Source: Alphaproteobacteria bacterium
GTDB lineage: Bacteria > Pseudomonadota > Alphaproteobacteria > Caulobacterales > Maricaulaceae
Assembly (NCBI GenBank): GCA_024278855.1
Contig: JAJRSJ010000023.1
Coordinates: forward strand, 1-64,000
DNA: 64,000 bases
Direction of reading: 5' to 3'
The translations under genes were made by a program, and so were the position numbers. Below the pieces are notes generated by a model that worked only from the letters and a program-made list of their open reading frames with translations, was not told where the DNA came from and ran no database searches. Position 1 is the stretch's first letter, and each line of letters starts with the position of its first letter. Of this stretch, positions 44,380 through 52,933 are shown piece after piece.

Positions 44380-45585
44380 ATGAATTCAAATATGAGTTCA
44401 AATATGGGTTCAAAATTAAAATTGCTTGGCCTTACGAGCTTACTTGCGCTTGGTGTTGGCTCAATTGCCGTATCCGCAAGCGGTCAGGCGGCGCAGTGGG
44501 AGCCGGATTTATTGCCGCCTAATCCTGAGGCCGGCAAATGTTATGGGCGGGTACAAATTCCGGCGCAATATTCGACCATAGCGGAAAGAGTTCTGGTTTC
44601 ACAAGGTTACGCCAAGCTTGAAGTATCCCAACCACGTCTAGCGTCTCGCCAAGAACAGGTTTTAACCAAAGAGGCCAGTGTGCGCTATGTCGTGCGCCAA
44701 CCCCGGTTTGAAACCATAAGGGAACAGGTTTTGGTTAGGCCGTCTTACGCAAAATTGTCTGTAAGTGCGCCGCAATTTCGTACAGTAACGCAAACCATCC
44801 AGACATCGGCGCCAAGGTTGGTATGGAAACTAGGTAATCCGCTGCGGCTAGAGGCCCAAGGCTATAAAATTCATAGTGTTGCGGACGGGCGTATCCGTAG
44901 CCGAGGTTATGGTAGATCTGCCAACGCGCAAGGCTTGGGCCAGCACCAAAATTCGGTGACGAGCTGCGGTGAGGTATGCGAAATTTGGTGTCTGGTTGAA
45001 GAGCCCGGCGAAACCGTCAGTTTTAACCGCCGGGTCATGACATCTTCTGGCACGGTAAGGCGCATCAATGTTCCGGCAAAATATGCATCTATTAGCAAAC
45101 AAATTGTAGCCGATCCGGGCGGGGTGCGGGAGATTCCTGTGCCGGCGGAATACCGGAGTATTATGGTTGAAACTTTGGTCGAGCCGGGGCGTGAACATAT
45201 GGTCGAAATACCGCCGGTTTACGGCCTCGTGGACAAGAAAACCCTTGTTGCGCCTGCGCGCTATGAATGGCGGGAAACTGTTTGCCCGTCTGGACGTTTA
45301 CACTCGTCCACCCAGGGTCACAATAGTTATGGGAAGACTTCCAACTATGGTAACTATAGCTCAAGAGCCCACAGTGCAGCTTCACATGCCAGTGCGGGTC
45401 ATTCAGGTGCAGTTTCTTCACACAGTGGGGGCTATACCTCCAAAAAAGTGGTTATCTATAGCGGTGCTGCACCCCATAAGCCCTATGGCCAGACACATAA
45501 AAATACAGGCCAATTCGGCACCACCCAATCAGGCCGTTCCTATTATTACGGCACCAATAGGCCCGCGCAGCCCCATGAGGATTAG
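44380..45585 (+). CDS. Exported repeat protein (CYxRV/PAxYxTV repeats)
   Basis: About 400 residues. The N-terminus is Met/Asn/Ser-rich, then a signal peptide (LLGLTSLLALGVGSIAVSAS). From PEAGKCYGRVQIPAQYSTI the chain carries at least six imperfect repeats of a 'Pro-x-x-Tyr/Phe-x-x-(I/V)-x-x-x-(V/L)-L-V' unit (RVQIPAQYSTIAERVLV, RQPRFETIREQVLV, NVPAKYASISKQIVA, PVPAEYRSIMVETLV). This resembles the N-terminal region of some OmpA-family proteins; the OmpA domain itself is not present. The C-terminus is Ser/His/Tyr/Gly-rich. Likely cell-surface structural. Start chosen at ATG 44380. Confidence 0.65.
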   Translation: MNSNMSSNMGSKLKLLGLTSLLALGVGSIAVSASGQAAQWEPDLLPPNPEAGKCYGRVQIPAQYSTIAERVLVSQGYAKLEVSQPRLASRQEQVLTKEASVRYVVRQPRFETIREQVLVRPSYAKLSVSAPQFRTVTQTIQTSAPRLVWKLGNPLRLEAQGYKIHSVADGRIRSRGYGRSANAQGLGQHQNSVTSCGEVCEIWCLVEEPGETVSFNRRVMTSSGTVRRINVPAKYASISKQIVADPGGVREIPVPAEYRSIMVETLVEPGREHMVEIPPVYGLVDKKTLVAPARYEWRETVCPSGRLHSSTQGHNSYGKTSNYGNYSSRAHSAASHASAGHSGAVSSHSGGYTSKKVVIYSGAAPHKPYGQTHKNTGQFGTTQSGRSYYYGTNRPAQPHED

Positions 45586-45617
45586 CAGTTTTTTAGATAT
45601 ATTTTGCTTAGTCTTGT

Positions 45618-45653
45618 AGGGTGGGCTACGCGTAAAAAACGCTAACCCACCCG
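45618..45653. repeat. Hairpin repeat, family D, copy 2, between convergent genes
   Basis: AGGGTGGGCTACGCG-TAAAAAA-CGCTAACCCACCC. It is an inverted repeat with an A-run loop. Its core is the reverse complement of the 14319-14350 hairpin. Located between converging genes, it is a good candidate two-way terminator. Confidence 0.85.
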
Positions 45654-45681
45654 ACTTAACATTTTATACGCTTTACCCTAA

Positions 45682-47187
45682 TCAGTCGGGTTTTCCCTCT
45701 ACATTATGCAAGCCCTTTGCGTGGGCGCTTTCGTCGTGGGGTTGGATGGGACGTGTATCTTTTCCGCCGCGTGTCATGGAGACAACAACACCGGACAGCA
45801 GCAAGACGGCAATTAGATTGGGCGCCGCCATAACCGCATTGCCAATATCGCCCAATTTCCAGACCGATTTTACCGCGAGTAAAGCCCCTGCGAAAGTAAA
45901 GAAACACCAGATAACCCGAAATGGTAACACGGCTTTTTCGCCGAACAAAAACGAGATGGCTCGTTCGCCGTAATATGACCAGCCCAAAATCGTGGTAAAG
46001 GCAAATATCATCAGCGCGAAAGTGATGATGTAGCCGCCGCCAGGTATACCTGCGGCAAAGGCGGCAGACGTAATGCGTGCCCCTTCAAGATTTGACTGCC
46101 AAGCATGATCAACCGCTTGTTGAACTCCGCCGACATCAGCCGTGAAATTACCCTTAACCGTCAAAATAACCAAGGCAGTCATGGTGCAAATTACAATGGT
46201 GTCAATGAAAGTGCCGAGCATGGCAATAGTGCCTTGCTGTACCGGATCTTTGGTTTTTGCGGCGGCGTGGGCGATGGGTGCGGAACCTTGCCCGGCCTCG
46301 TTGGAGAATAAGCCTCTGGCAATACCGGCGCGAATGGCCAGTGCAACAACGGCACCCGAGAAACCACCCGTAGCGGCAGTGCCGCTAAAGGCACCTTCAA
46401 AAATCAATTTAAACGCACCGGGAATACCAGAAGCGTTCATGATAAGAACAATAATGGCGGCGGCTACATAACTGAACGCCATGAACGGCACTAATTTGGA
46501 GGCAAATTTACCAATACTTTTGATGCCGCCAATAATCACGACAAAAGCTAGAGCCGCCAAGACCAACCCAGTGGCAACACGCGGCGCACCAAAGCTTTCA
46601 TTGACCACATCGGCAATGCCGTTTGACTGCACCATATTACCGGCGGCCACAGCGCCAGCCAGTGTTCCGACCGAGAAAATAATGGCAAGCCATTTCCATC
46701 TTGGGCCGAGGCCGTTTTTGATGTAATACATGGGGCCGCCTTTGAAATTCCCCTCTTCATCAACTTCGCGGTAACGCACGGCAAGCATACTTTCGGCGTA
46801 TTTTGTCGCCATGCCGACCAAAGCCGTCATCCACATCCAGAAAATCGCGCCGGGCCCGCCTAAGGTTATGGCCGTGGCCACACCCGCAAGGTTACCGGTG
46901 CCGACCGTAGAGGAAAGCGCCGTCATTAGGGCGGCAAAGGGCGTAATTTGTCCTTCTTCACCTTTCTTGGGTTTGCGGCCTTTCCACAACAGAACAAATC
47001 CGGCAGGAATGCGCCAAATCGGCATGAACCGCAAAATGATGGTCAAATACAGCCCCGTACCTAGCAAGAGGACGGCCAGAATTGGCATTTCGCCGAGAAA
47101 CGGAATATTGGTCTTGAATATTGAATTTATTGAGCCCCAAAAATAATCATCCGCTAATGTTGCAACAATCTCGTTAAATTTTTCCAC
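45682..47187 (-). CDS. Alanine/sodium symporter family (AGCS) protein
   Basis: 501 residues, about ten to eleven membrane segments. ALMTALSSTVGTGNLAGVAT matches the AGCS signature region and FKGGPMYYIKNGLGPRWKW is strongly typical, as is GLFSNEAGQGSAPIAHAAAK. Expected to import alanine or glycine with sodium. It is divergent from an aromatic amino-acid aminotransferase; the shared roughly 160-base gap should hold both promoters. Confidence 0.92.
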   Translation of the reverse strand: MEKFNEIVATLADDYFWGSINSIFKTNIPFLGEMPILAVLLLGTGLYLTIILRFMPIWRIPAGFVLLWKGRKPKKGEEGQITPFAALMTALSSTVGTGNLAGVATAITLGGPGAIFWMWMTALVGMATKYAESMLAVRYREVDEEGNFKGGPMYYIKNGLGPRWKWLAIIFSVGTLAGAVAAGNMVQSNGIADVVNESFGAPRVATGLVLAALAFVVIIGGIKSIGKFASKLVPFMAFSYVAAAIIVLIMNASGIPGAFKLIFEGAFSGTAATGGFSGAVVALAIRAGIARGLFSNEAGQGSAPIAHAAAKTKDPVQQGTIAMLGTFIDTIVICTMTALVILTVKGNFTADVGGVQQAVDHAWQSNLEGARITSAAFAAGIPGGGYIITFALMIFAFTTILGWSYYGERAISFLFGEKAVLPFRVIWCFFTFAGALLAVKSVWKLGDIGNAVMAAPNLIAVLLLSGVVVSMTRGGKDTRPIQPHDESAHAKGLHNVEGKPD

Positions 47188-47345
47188 AGAAATATTCCCC
47201 AGTTTTGGTTTTAATTTTGCGCGACCATAGGGGGTTATGTTGGAAATTCAAAGGGAAATTTGTTAATCTTGTATATGTGCGCATTTGCCCCTTTTCACGG
47301 CGGGGAATTTCGGTTAGCGAAGATGCACACACATAAGAGGCCCAC

Positions 47346-48539
47346 ATGTTTGAAAGTTTAAAACCAGCTCCGCCGGACGCCATTGTCGGCATGATAAAAT
47401 TGGCAGCAGCCGATCAAAACCCGGATAAAATTGATCTTGGCGTGGGTATTTACCAAGATCAGGCCGGCGCGACACCCGTCATGGCGGCGGTGAAACAGGC
47501 TGAAACCCGGCTTTTGGCTGAGGAGACTTCCAAGAAATATATTGGCATTTTGGGCAATCCGGATTTCAACAGGCTGTTTAGCGAACTGATGTTCGGCGCG
47601 GACAGCAAGACGGTCACATCCGGTCGTTTGGCGGTGGCACAAGCGGCTGGCGGTAGCGGCGCACTCCGCCTAGGTGCGGAGTTGATTAAACTGGCCAACC
47701 CGCATGCAACCGTCTGGGTTAGCACGCCCACATGGGCCAATCACCAACCGCTTATTGGCTCGACCGGACTGCCGATTAAGCCTTATCCCTATTACAACAA
47801 ACAGACCCAGACCATTGACTTTGATGAAATGTGCGCCGAGTTGCGCACCCATGCCAAGGCGGGCGATGCGGTTCTGTTACACGGATGTTGCCACAACCCG
47901 ACCGGCGCAGATTTGACCCATGCGCAGTGGCAGGCTATTGCCGATTTGATGTTGGAAAAAGGCCTGCTGCCGTTTGTCGACTTGGCTTACGCTGGTCTTG
48001 GCGACGGTCTTGACGAAGACAGTTACGGCTTGCGTCTGTTGGCAGATATATGCCCCGAACTGGTGTTGGCGGCGTCCTGCTCCAAAAATTTTGGCTTATA
48101 CAAAGAACGCGTTGGTCTGGTGGCGGCACTGACCACAAGCCCAAAGGCGGCAAAATTGGCCGAGGGGCAAATTGGGCTGACCATGCGCCGGATGATTTCC
48201 ATGCCGCCAGACCACGGCGCGGCTCTGGGGGCTAAAATATTGGCTGACCCCGTATTGAACACTGAATGGCGCACCGAGCTGGAAGATATGCGGGTGCGCA
48301 TTAACGGTTTGCGGGTTGCGTTGTCACAAGCGCTGTCTGTGCAAGGTAGAGAGCAAATGGCGGCGGCCCTAGTGGCTCAAAAAGGCATGTTCTCCCTCCT
48401 GCCCGTTACCCCTGAACAAGCCGAGAAATTGCGCAGCGAGCATTCGATCTATCTGTTAAATTCAGGCCGGATCAATATAGCCGGAGCCAAATTTGAGACC
48501 ATAGAGCGGTTGGCCGATTGCATTTTAAGTGTGTTGTGA
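47346..48539 (+). CDS. Aspartate/aromatic amino-acid aminotransferase
   Basis: A PLP-dependent class I aminotransferase of the AspC/TyrB group. The PLP lysine is in ASCSKNFGLYKERVG at about 240. The N-terminus PDKIDLGVGIYQD, and HGCCHNPTGADL and PFVDLAYAGLGDGL, are signature segments. 397 residues. Whether it prefers aspartate or aromatic substrates is not settled by sequence. A neighbouring amino-acid symporter suggests amino-acid metabolism. Confidence 0.92.
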   Translation: MFESLKPAPPDAIVGMIKLAAADQNPDKIDLGVGIYQDQAGATPVMAAVKQAETRLLAEETSKKYIGILGNPDFNRLFSELMFGADSKTVTSGRLAVAQAAGGSGALRLGAELIKLANPHATVWVSTPTWANHQPLIGSTGLPIKPYPYYNKQTQTIDFDEMCAELRTHAKAGDAVLLHGCCHNPTGADLTHAQWQAIADLMLEKGLLPFVDLAYAGLGDGLDEDSYGLRLLADICPELVLAASCSKNFGLYKERVGLVAALTTSPKAAKLAEGQIGLTMRRMISMPPDHGAALGAKILADPVLNTEWRTELEDMRVRINGLRVALSQALSVQGREQMAAALVAQKGMFSLLPVTPEQAEKLRSEHSIYLLNSGRINIAGAKFETIERLADCILSVL

Positions 48540-48661
48540 ATTTCGATAATACCTCGAACCTATTAATTTCACTGCTTCTGTTGCCGAGGCAACTGCTTTC
48601 CAGGTTTTCGCGGCGGTGAGTTAAGCTTGGCCATGCCTGAACAATCACTTATGTTGTAGCC

Positions 48662-48821
48662 TTAATAGTATTTTCCAATTTTGATATTTACGCATGGGGC
48701 TTTCATGCCTTCGGCTTCGTCTTCCTGATGAACAGTAATTTTTTCATGTAGTTTTGAACGATGCGTCCCTGCAACTAATTCGAATAGTGCGCGTCTAAAA
48801 ACTAAATTTTAAATGGGACAT
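48662..48821 (-). pseudogene. Short gene with a single-base frameshift, function unknown
   Basis: ATG at 48821 opens MSHLKFSF and then hits a stop in a T-run. Removing one T continues the frame as RRALFELVAGTHRSKLHEKI, then TVHQEDEAEGMKAPCVNIKI and GKYY, ending at TAA 48662-48664. The second segment is well-composed protein sequence, so a 52-residue protein with one homopolymer indel is likely. No family recognised. It fills half of the otherwise empty gap before the methyltransferase. Confidence 0.45.
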
Positions 48822-48826
48822 CGTAT

Positions 48827-49633
48827 ATGTATATAAGTGTTAAACGCAATCTTTTGTATTTTCCTGCGACAATATTATTCATCCTGTCTGGTTTGCCTTT
48901 GTTCTTTGTGCTCATGGCAATCCCGAAGAAAAAATACGCTGATATTCATGCTACGCATCAAACAAATGACATGAAAAGTCGCATGGACGATATTGGAGAT
49001 TTTATTTCGGCGGGCGACCATGTGTTGGATGTAGGTTGCGGCAATGGGCAGTTCGGTGAAGTATTGGCCAAAAAATTCAAGGCAAATGTACGAGGGGTTG
49101 ATGTGATAGATTATGCAAATGCAGATATTCCAATTGACGTGTTTGATGGTGTAAACTTGCCTTTTGAAGACAATAGTTTTGATGTTATTGTCATGGCTAT
49201 GATGTTGCATCATGTTAAACACCAAGAAGACCTTATTGATGAAGCCGTTCGCTGTTCGCGCAGGGCCTTGATCATTTATGAGGATACTTATTTCTCTCCC
49301 TGGCAAAAATTGGCAATTATTTGGAATGATTTTTATTCAAATATAGCTATCGGGTTTGTGAGAGTTGTGAAAGGCTTGGAGGGCAAGGCCGTGTTAAAAA
49401 TGCCCTTACCCTTTACATTCAGGTCTGTTGCGGGTTGGCATCAGCTTTTTGGTGAAAAATCTTTGACGCAGAAAAATACAATTGTTCACCATCTTGGGAT
49501 GAAACCGCATTCTAAGGTGACTTTTTTGTTGGAAAAAGAAGCCGGTTTAGTTGCTAGCAACCATAGCCGGCCAATGGGCCGTGAAACAGTGAGTAGTAAA
49601 TCCGGAAAATTGGACTTAGAGCCGGTCAATTGA
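48827..49633 (+). CDS. Class I SAM-dependent methyltransferase with N-terminal membrane segment
   Basis: 268 residues. A hydrophobic N-terminal helix (FPATILFILSGLPLFFVLMA, about 12-32) precedes a methyltransferase fold with HVLDVGCGNGQFGEVLA (motif I), DVFDGVNLPFEDNSFDVIVM and MMLHHVKHQEDLIDEA. The membrane anchor suggests a lipid or membrane-bound substrate. It is same-strand and 220 bases upstream of the inositol cluster, and could belong to it, but the gap suggests its own transcript. The substrate is unknown. Confidence 0.8.
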   Translation: MYISVKRNLLYFPATILFILSGLPLFFVLMAIPKKKYADIHATHQTNDMKSRMDDIGDFISAGDHVLDVGCGNGQFGEVLAKKFKANVRGVDVIDYANADIPIDVFDGVNLPFEDNSFDVIVMAMMLHHVKHQEDLIDEAVRCSRRALIIYEDTYFSPWQKLAIIWNDFYSNIAIGFVRVVKGLEGKAVLKMPLPFTFRSVAGWHQLFGEKSLTQKNTIVHHLGMKPHSKVTFLLEKEAGLVASNHSRPMGRETVSSKSGKLDLEPVN

Positions 49634-49853
49634 CGCGTTTAACATTTTTGCTCAATTACGGCCATCATTACCCGCCGGCTTAACGTGTGAGTTGTGGTAT
49701 TTTTACTATTTCCCAATATTGGATAGATAGCTTGCAACAAGTGTGTCCTTACTGTCTATTAATGTGTTTTTTGGGGTGTTTGTGCAGAAACGTGCTTGTT
49801 TATTTGTGATTATTTATCTATTGGTTGGTAGTTTTTTGTGAAAGGAATGCGCT

Positions 49854-50801
49854 TTGATTTTTAAGAATACATATATGGTTGTTCTAGGGAGCCTAGCCCC
49901 ATTGTTATTTATGACATCATGTGCTTCGGCGCAGACATATTCTAATCCGAATGCCCCAATAGAGGTTAAGGCTAGTGAGTTACAGGCTAGTGAGATTAAG
50001 GCCGGCGAGGTTAAGGTGGACGAGACAGTGAGCGTAAAGCAGGTTTCACAAAACCATGAGCCAGTTGATCTACTAAACGAGAAGAATGCAATAGATACTA
50101 TTAGGGAAAACCCAGTAGACTTTCAGGCAGGTGCTATTAAGGCATCGTCACCAACACCAGTTACAATGGTCGCTGGTGTTGCTATTACGCCAGAGCAGCC
50201 AGGTGTTGTATTGCCTGAAGTTGAAGTTGAAACTGGGACTAAAACTGAAATTGCCGGTTCTGAATTTGCCGGTTCTGAAGTTGCCAGTTCTGAAATTGCC
50301 AGTGATGAACACCCTCACACTTGGCCCATTGATATTAGCGATCAATTTACAGAAATCATCGCGGGTGTACCAATTATTGAGAACCCGAAAAATTGCGGGC
50401 AAGGGAATTTAGAGATCGGGGTTACTATAAGTAACATACCAAAATCCAAAGGTGTTATCGTTGCTGATCTGCATGATGATGTGCGTGAAAACTTCCTAGT
50501 TTGGGACAAGGTCGTTTTGCGGGTACGTGCCCATGCCCATAAGGGCGAAATATCTTTTTGTATGCCGCTCACCCGTCCGGGCGATTATGCTATTGCCGTT
50601 TACCATGATAAAAACGGCAATAAGGAATTTGATAAAAACTTTCTCGGCATTCCCAAAGAGAGATTTGGCATGTCTAGCAATCCAAGGTTTGGCACCCGCT
50701 CTCCCAAATATGAGGAAGCCGTCATTACCGTACCTGAAACCGGCAAGAAAATTCTTATCAAGCTGCGCAAGGCCAGTGATATCTTGGGTCGCCAAGATTA
50801 A
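49854..50801 (+). CDS. DUF2141 exported (lipo)protein, first gene of the inositol cluster
   Basis: 315 residues. An N-terminal hydrophobic signal ends FMTSCASAQ (weak lipobox). A long acidic linker with two sets of short repeats follows: ASE-based at about 40-60, and a 15-base tandem (GSEFA/GSEVA) at about 132-151. The C-terminal DUF2141 domain starts at NLEIGVTISNIPKSKGVIVA, with FLVWDKVVLRVR, GDYAIAVYHDKNGNKEFDK and NPRFGTRSPKYEEA. Function unknown; DUF2141 proteins are envelope-located. Start TTG 49854, preceded by AAAGGA; an ATG at 49875 is the alternative. Directly upstream of ino1. Confidence 0.75.
   Translation: MIFKNTYMVVLGSLAPLLFMTSCASAQTYSNPNAPIEVKASELQASEIKAGEVKVDETVSVKQVSQNHEPVDLLNEKNAIDTIRENPVDFQAGAIKASSPTPVTMVAGVAITPEQPGVVLPEVEVETGTKTEIAGSEFAGSEVASSEIASDEHPHTWPIDISDQFTEIIAGVPIIENPKNCGQGNLEIGVTISNIPKSKGVIVADLHDDVRENFLVWDKVVLRVRAHAHKGEISFCMPLTRPGDYAIAVYHDKNGNKEFDKNFLGIPKERFGMSSNPRFGTRSPKYEEAVITVPETGKKILIKLRKASDILGRQD
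50247..50306 (+). repeat. Four 15-base in-frame tandem repeats in the DUF2141 gene
   Basis: Consecutive units GAAATTGCCGGTTCT, GAATTTGCCGGTTCT, GAAGTTGCCAGTTCT and GAAATTGCCAGTGAT encode E-[IFV]-A-[GS]-[SD]. They lie in the linker before the DUF2141 domain and probably vary in copy number. Confidence 0.8.
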
Positions 50802-50847
50802 TAATTCATAACAACAAACAACCAATCCAAAAAACAAGGAGAAGATA

Positions 50848-51999
50848 ATGGGAAAACAAAAGGGGGGTACTGTCAATGTGGCAATTATTGGTGTGGGAAA
50901 TTGCGCCAGCTCACTCATTCAGGGTATACATTATTACGGGGATAAAGATGCGGCAAACTCCACAGGTTTGATGCACGAAACCTTGGGTGGCTATCATAGT
51001 CGGGACATAAAAATTGTCGCCGCCTTTGATATTGATGTGCGCAAGGTCGGCAAGGATCTGTCTGAGGCCATATTTGAAAAACCCAATTGCACCACGGTGT
51101 TTTGCGAAAATATACCAAATATGGGCGTAACAGTTCAGCTTGGGCAAGCTTTGGACGGGTTTTCCCAACATATGAACAATTACCCCCAAGATCGGCGCTT
51201 TATGCCGAGCGACGCCGCACAGCCGGAAATGGAAGATATTGTTAAAATTCTCAAGGCCGCCAAGGTTGACGTTTTGGTCAATTATTTGCCGGTTGGCAGT
51301 CAGCAGGCCACCGAATTTTACGCCGAATGCGCCCTGGAAGCCGGCTGCGCCTTTGTCAACAATATCCCGGTTTTCATTGCCAGTAACCCGGTGTGGGCCA
51401 ACCGCTTCGAGCAAGCTGGTCTGCCGATCATTGGTGATGATATTAAATCCCAAGTGGGCGCAACCATAGTCCACCGGGTCTTGACTGATTTATTTCACAA
51501 GCGCGGCGTGCCTGTTGACCGCACCTACCAACTTAACACGGGCGGGAACACGGATTTTCTCAATATGAAACACGCGCGGCGACTCGAATCCAAGAAAATT
51601 TCCAAAACCGAGGCCGTACAAGCGGTGGCGGCAGAGCGTTTGGACGATGAAAACATTCATGTGGGGCCAAGTGATTATGTGCCGTGGCAAAATGACAACA
51701 CAGTCGCCTTTATTCGCATGGAAGGCCGTTTGTTCGGGGATGTCCCTATGAATATCGAACTGCGCTTGTCAGTAGAAGACAGCCCAAATTCTGCTGGTGT
51801 GTCCATTGATATGATAAGATGTGCCAAATTGGCTCTTGAACGGGGCGTTGCCGGGCCGGTTGCGGCACCTTCTGCTTATTTCTGCAAGCATCCTCCAGTG
51901 CAATACACGGACGAAATGGCCCATCAGCTTACCGAAGCCTTTATTGAGGGTGACCAAGTTGAAGTCCTTAACAAGTCGCTCAAAAAAGTTAGCGGATAA
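50848..51999 (+). CDS. ino1: myo-Inositol-1(3)-phosphate synthase
   Basis: NAD-dependent conversion of glucose-6-phosphate to inositol phosphate. Rossmann motif VAIIGVGNCASSLIQG at the N-terminus. VDVLVNYLPVGSQQATEFYA, GCAFVNNIPVFIAS, GDDIKSQVGATIVHR and QLNTGGNTDFLNM are characteristic of the bacterial/archaeal Ino1 group. 383 residues. SD AAGGAGAAG precedes ATG. It starts 46 bases after the DUF2141 gene and ends 19 bases before the CDP-alcohol phosphotransferase. It supplies the inositol phosphate that the downstream genes are predicted to activate. Confidence 0.95.
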   Translation: MGKQKGGTVNVAIIGVGNCASSLIQGIHYYGDKDAANSTGLMHETLGGYHSRDIKIVAAFDIDVRKVGKDLSEAIFEKPNCTTVFCENIPNMGVTVQLGQALDGFSQHMNNYPQDRRFMPSDAAQPEMEDIVKILKAAKVDVLVNYLPVGSQQATEFYAECALEAGCAFVNNIPVFIASNPVWANRFEQAGLPIIGDDIKSQVGATIVHRVLTDLFHKRGVPVDRTYQLNTGGNTDFLNMKHARRLESKKISKTEAVQAVAAERLDDENIHVGPSDYVPWQNDNTVAFIRMEGRLFGDVPMNIELRLSVEDSPNSAGVSIDMIRCAKLALERGVAGPVAAPSAYFCKHPPVQYTDEMAHQLTEAFIEGDQVEVLNKSLKKVSG

Positions 52000-52018
52000 A
52001 GCGCTTGCTTAATACACA

Positions 52019-52933
52019 ATGGAAAACCCGACAGCACATCAAACCGCAAAGTCTAGCGTCTATGGGCGACCACGCTCAATAGAGGAGTTTTCGAACCGGT
52101 ACCTAGTTCATCCGCTGTCGGAAATTGTTGCGAATTATGCCGTCTCTGTGCGCTGGAGCGCTAACCTAGTCTCCTTTATCGGCCTAGGAGCCGGCTTGTT
52201 GGCGGGCGTGTTTTATTATTACCAATCCCACAGGCTTTTCATCCTTGCGGGGTTTTTGTTCATGGTGGTTTGGCATGTGTTTGATGGTGCTGACGGGCGG
52301 GTCGCACGGGCTACCGGGACAAGCAGTCCGCTAGGGCGGATTATTGACGGTATTTGCGATCATTTGGTATTCGGCGCGGTTTATTTCGCCTTCGTGTTTT
52401 ATTTGCTCCAACCCGGCGCATCCAAAACGGTGTGGTTTTGGGCCATAGCGGCTGCCATCAGTCACGCCGTTCAGGCGGCAGGCTATGAGGAAAGACGGCA
52501 ACAATATCAACGGCGTGAGCGCGGCGCAACAAGAGACGGCACCCAAGAAACCCTGCTCTCCCTCAATGGACGCAAGTCAATTTTGGCAAATGGGTATGAT
52601 AAAATACAAAAATTGGTTTCCCCCAAAACCACCAAGCTTGACATTGCCCTGAACGGATTACGTGCTCGCGGTACGTCAAAAGATGAAATGCAAAACCAGG
52701 TGGGCCGCACTGCGATTATTGTTCGCGCATGGGCTTTGTTAAATGCAAATAACAGAACAATCATGCTGGCGGTTACGGCTTTGGTCGGACGGCCTGATCT
52801 GTATTTTCTATACGAAATTTTTGTTCTGAATGCCGTATTTATTGGCTTGCTAGTGTTTGAGCATTTTCGTGAGGCTGAAATAGCCGCCGCCATTGCGCCA
52901 AATAAATCAGTTAAGGCGGAATCAGGCCCATGA
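52019..52933 (+). CDS. CDP-alcohol phosphatidyltransferase family enzyme
   Basis: 304 residues, several membrane segments. The full family motif D-x2-DG-x2-AR-x8-G-x3-D-x3-D is present (DGADGRVARATG, then PLGRIIDGICDH), with Asp at about 89, 92, 110 and 114. It transfers a phospho-alcohol between a CDP donor and an acceptor. Next to inositol phosphate synthase and an inositol-phosphate cytidylyltransferase-like domain, it probably uses CDP-inositol or accepts inositol phosphate. Candidates are phosphatidylinositol-type lipid or a di-inositol phosphodiester. Its stop overlaps the flippase start as ATGA. Confidence 0.9.
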   Translation: MENPTAHQTAKSSVYGRPRSIEEFSNRYLVHPLSEIVANYAVSVRWSANLVSFIGLGAGLLAGVFYYYQSHRLFILAGFLFMVVWHVFDGADGRVARATGTSSPLGRIIDGICDHLVFGAVYFAFVFYLLQPGASKTVWFWAIAAAISHAVQAAGYEERRQQYQRRERGATRDGTQETLLSLNGRKSILANGYDKIQKLVSPKTTKLDIALNGLRARGTSKDEMQNQVGRTAIIVRAWALLNANNRTIMLAVTALVGRPDLYFLYEIFVLNAVFIGLLVFEHFREAEIAAAIAPNKSVKAESGP

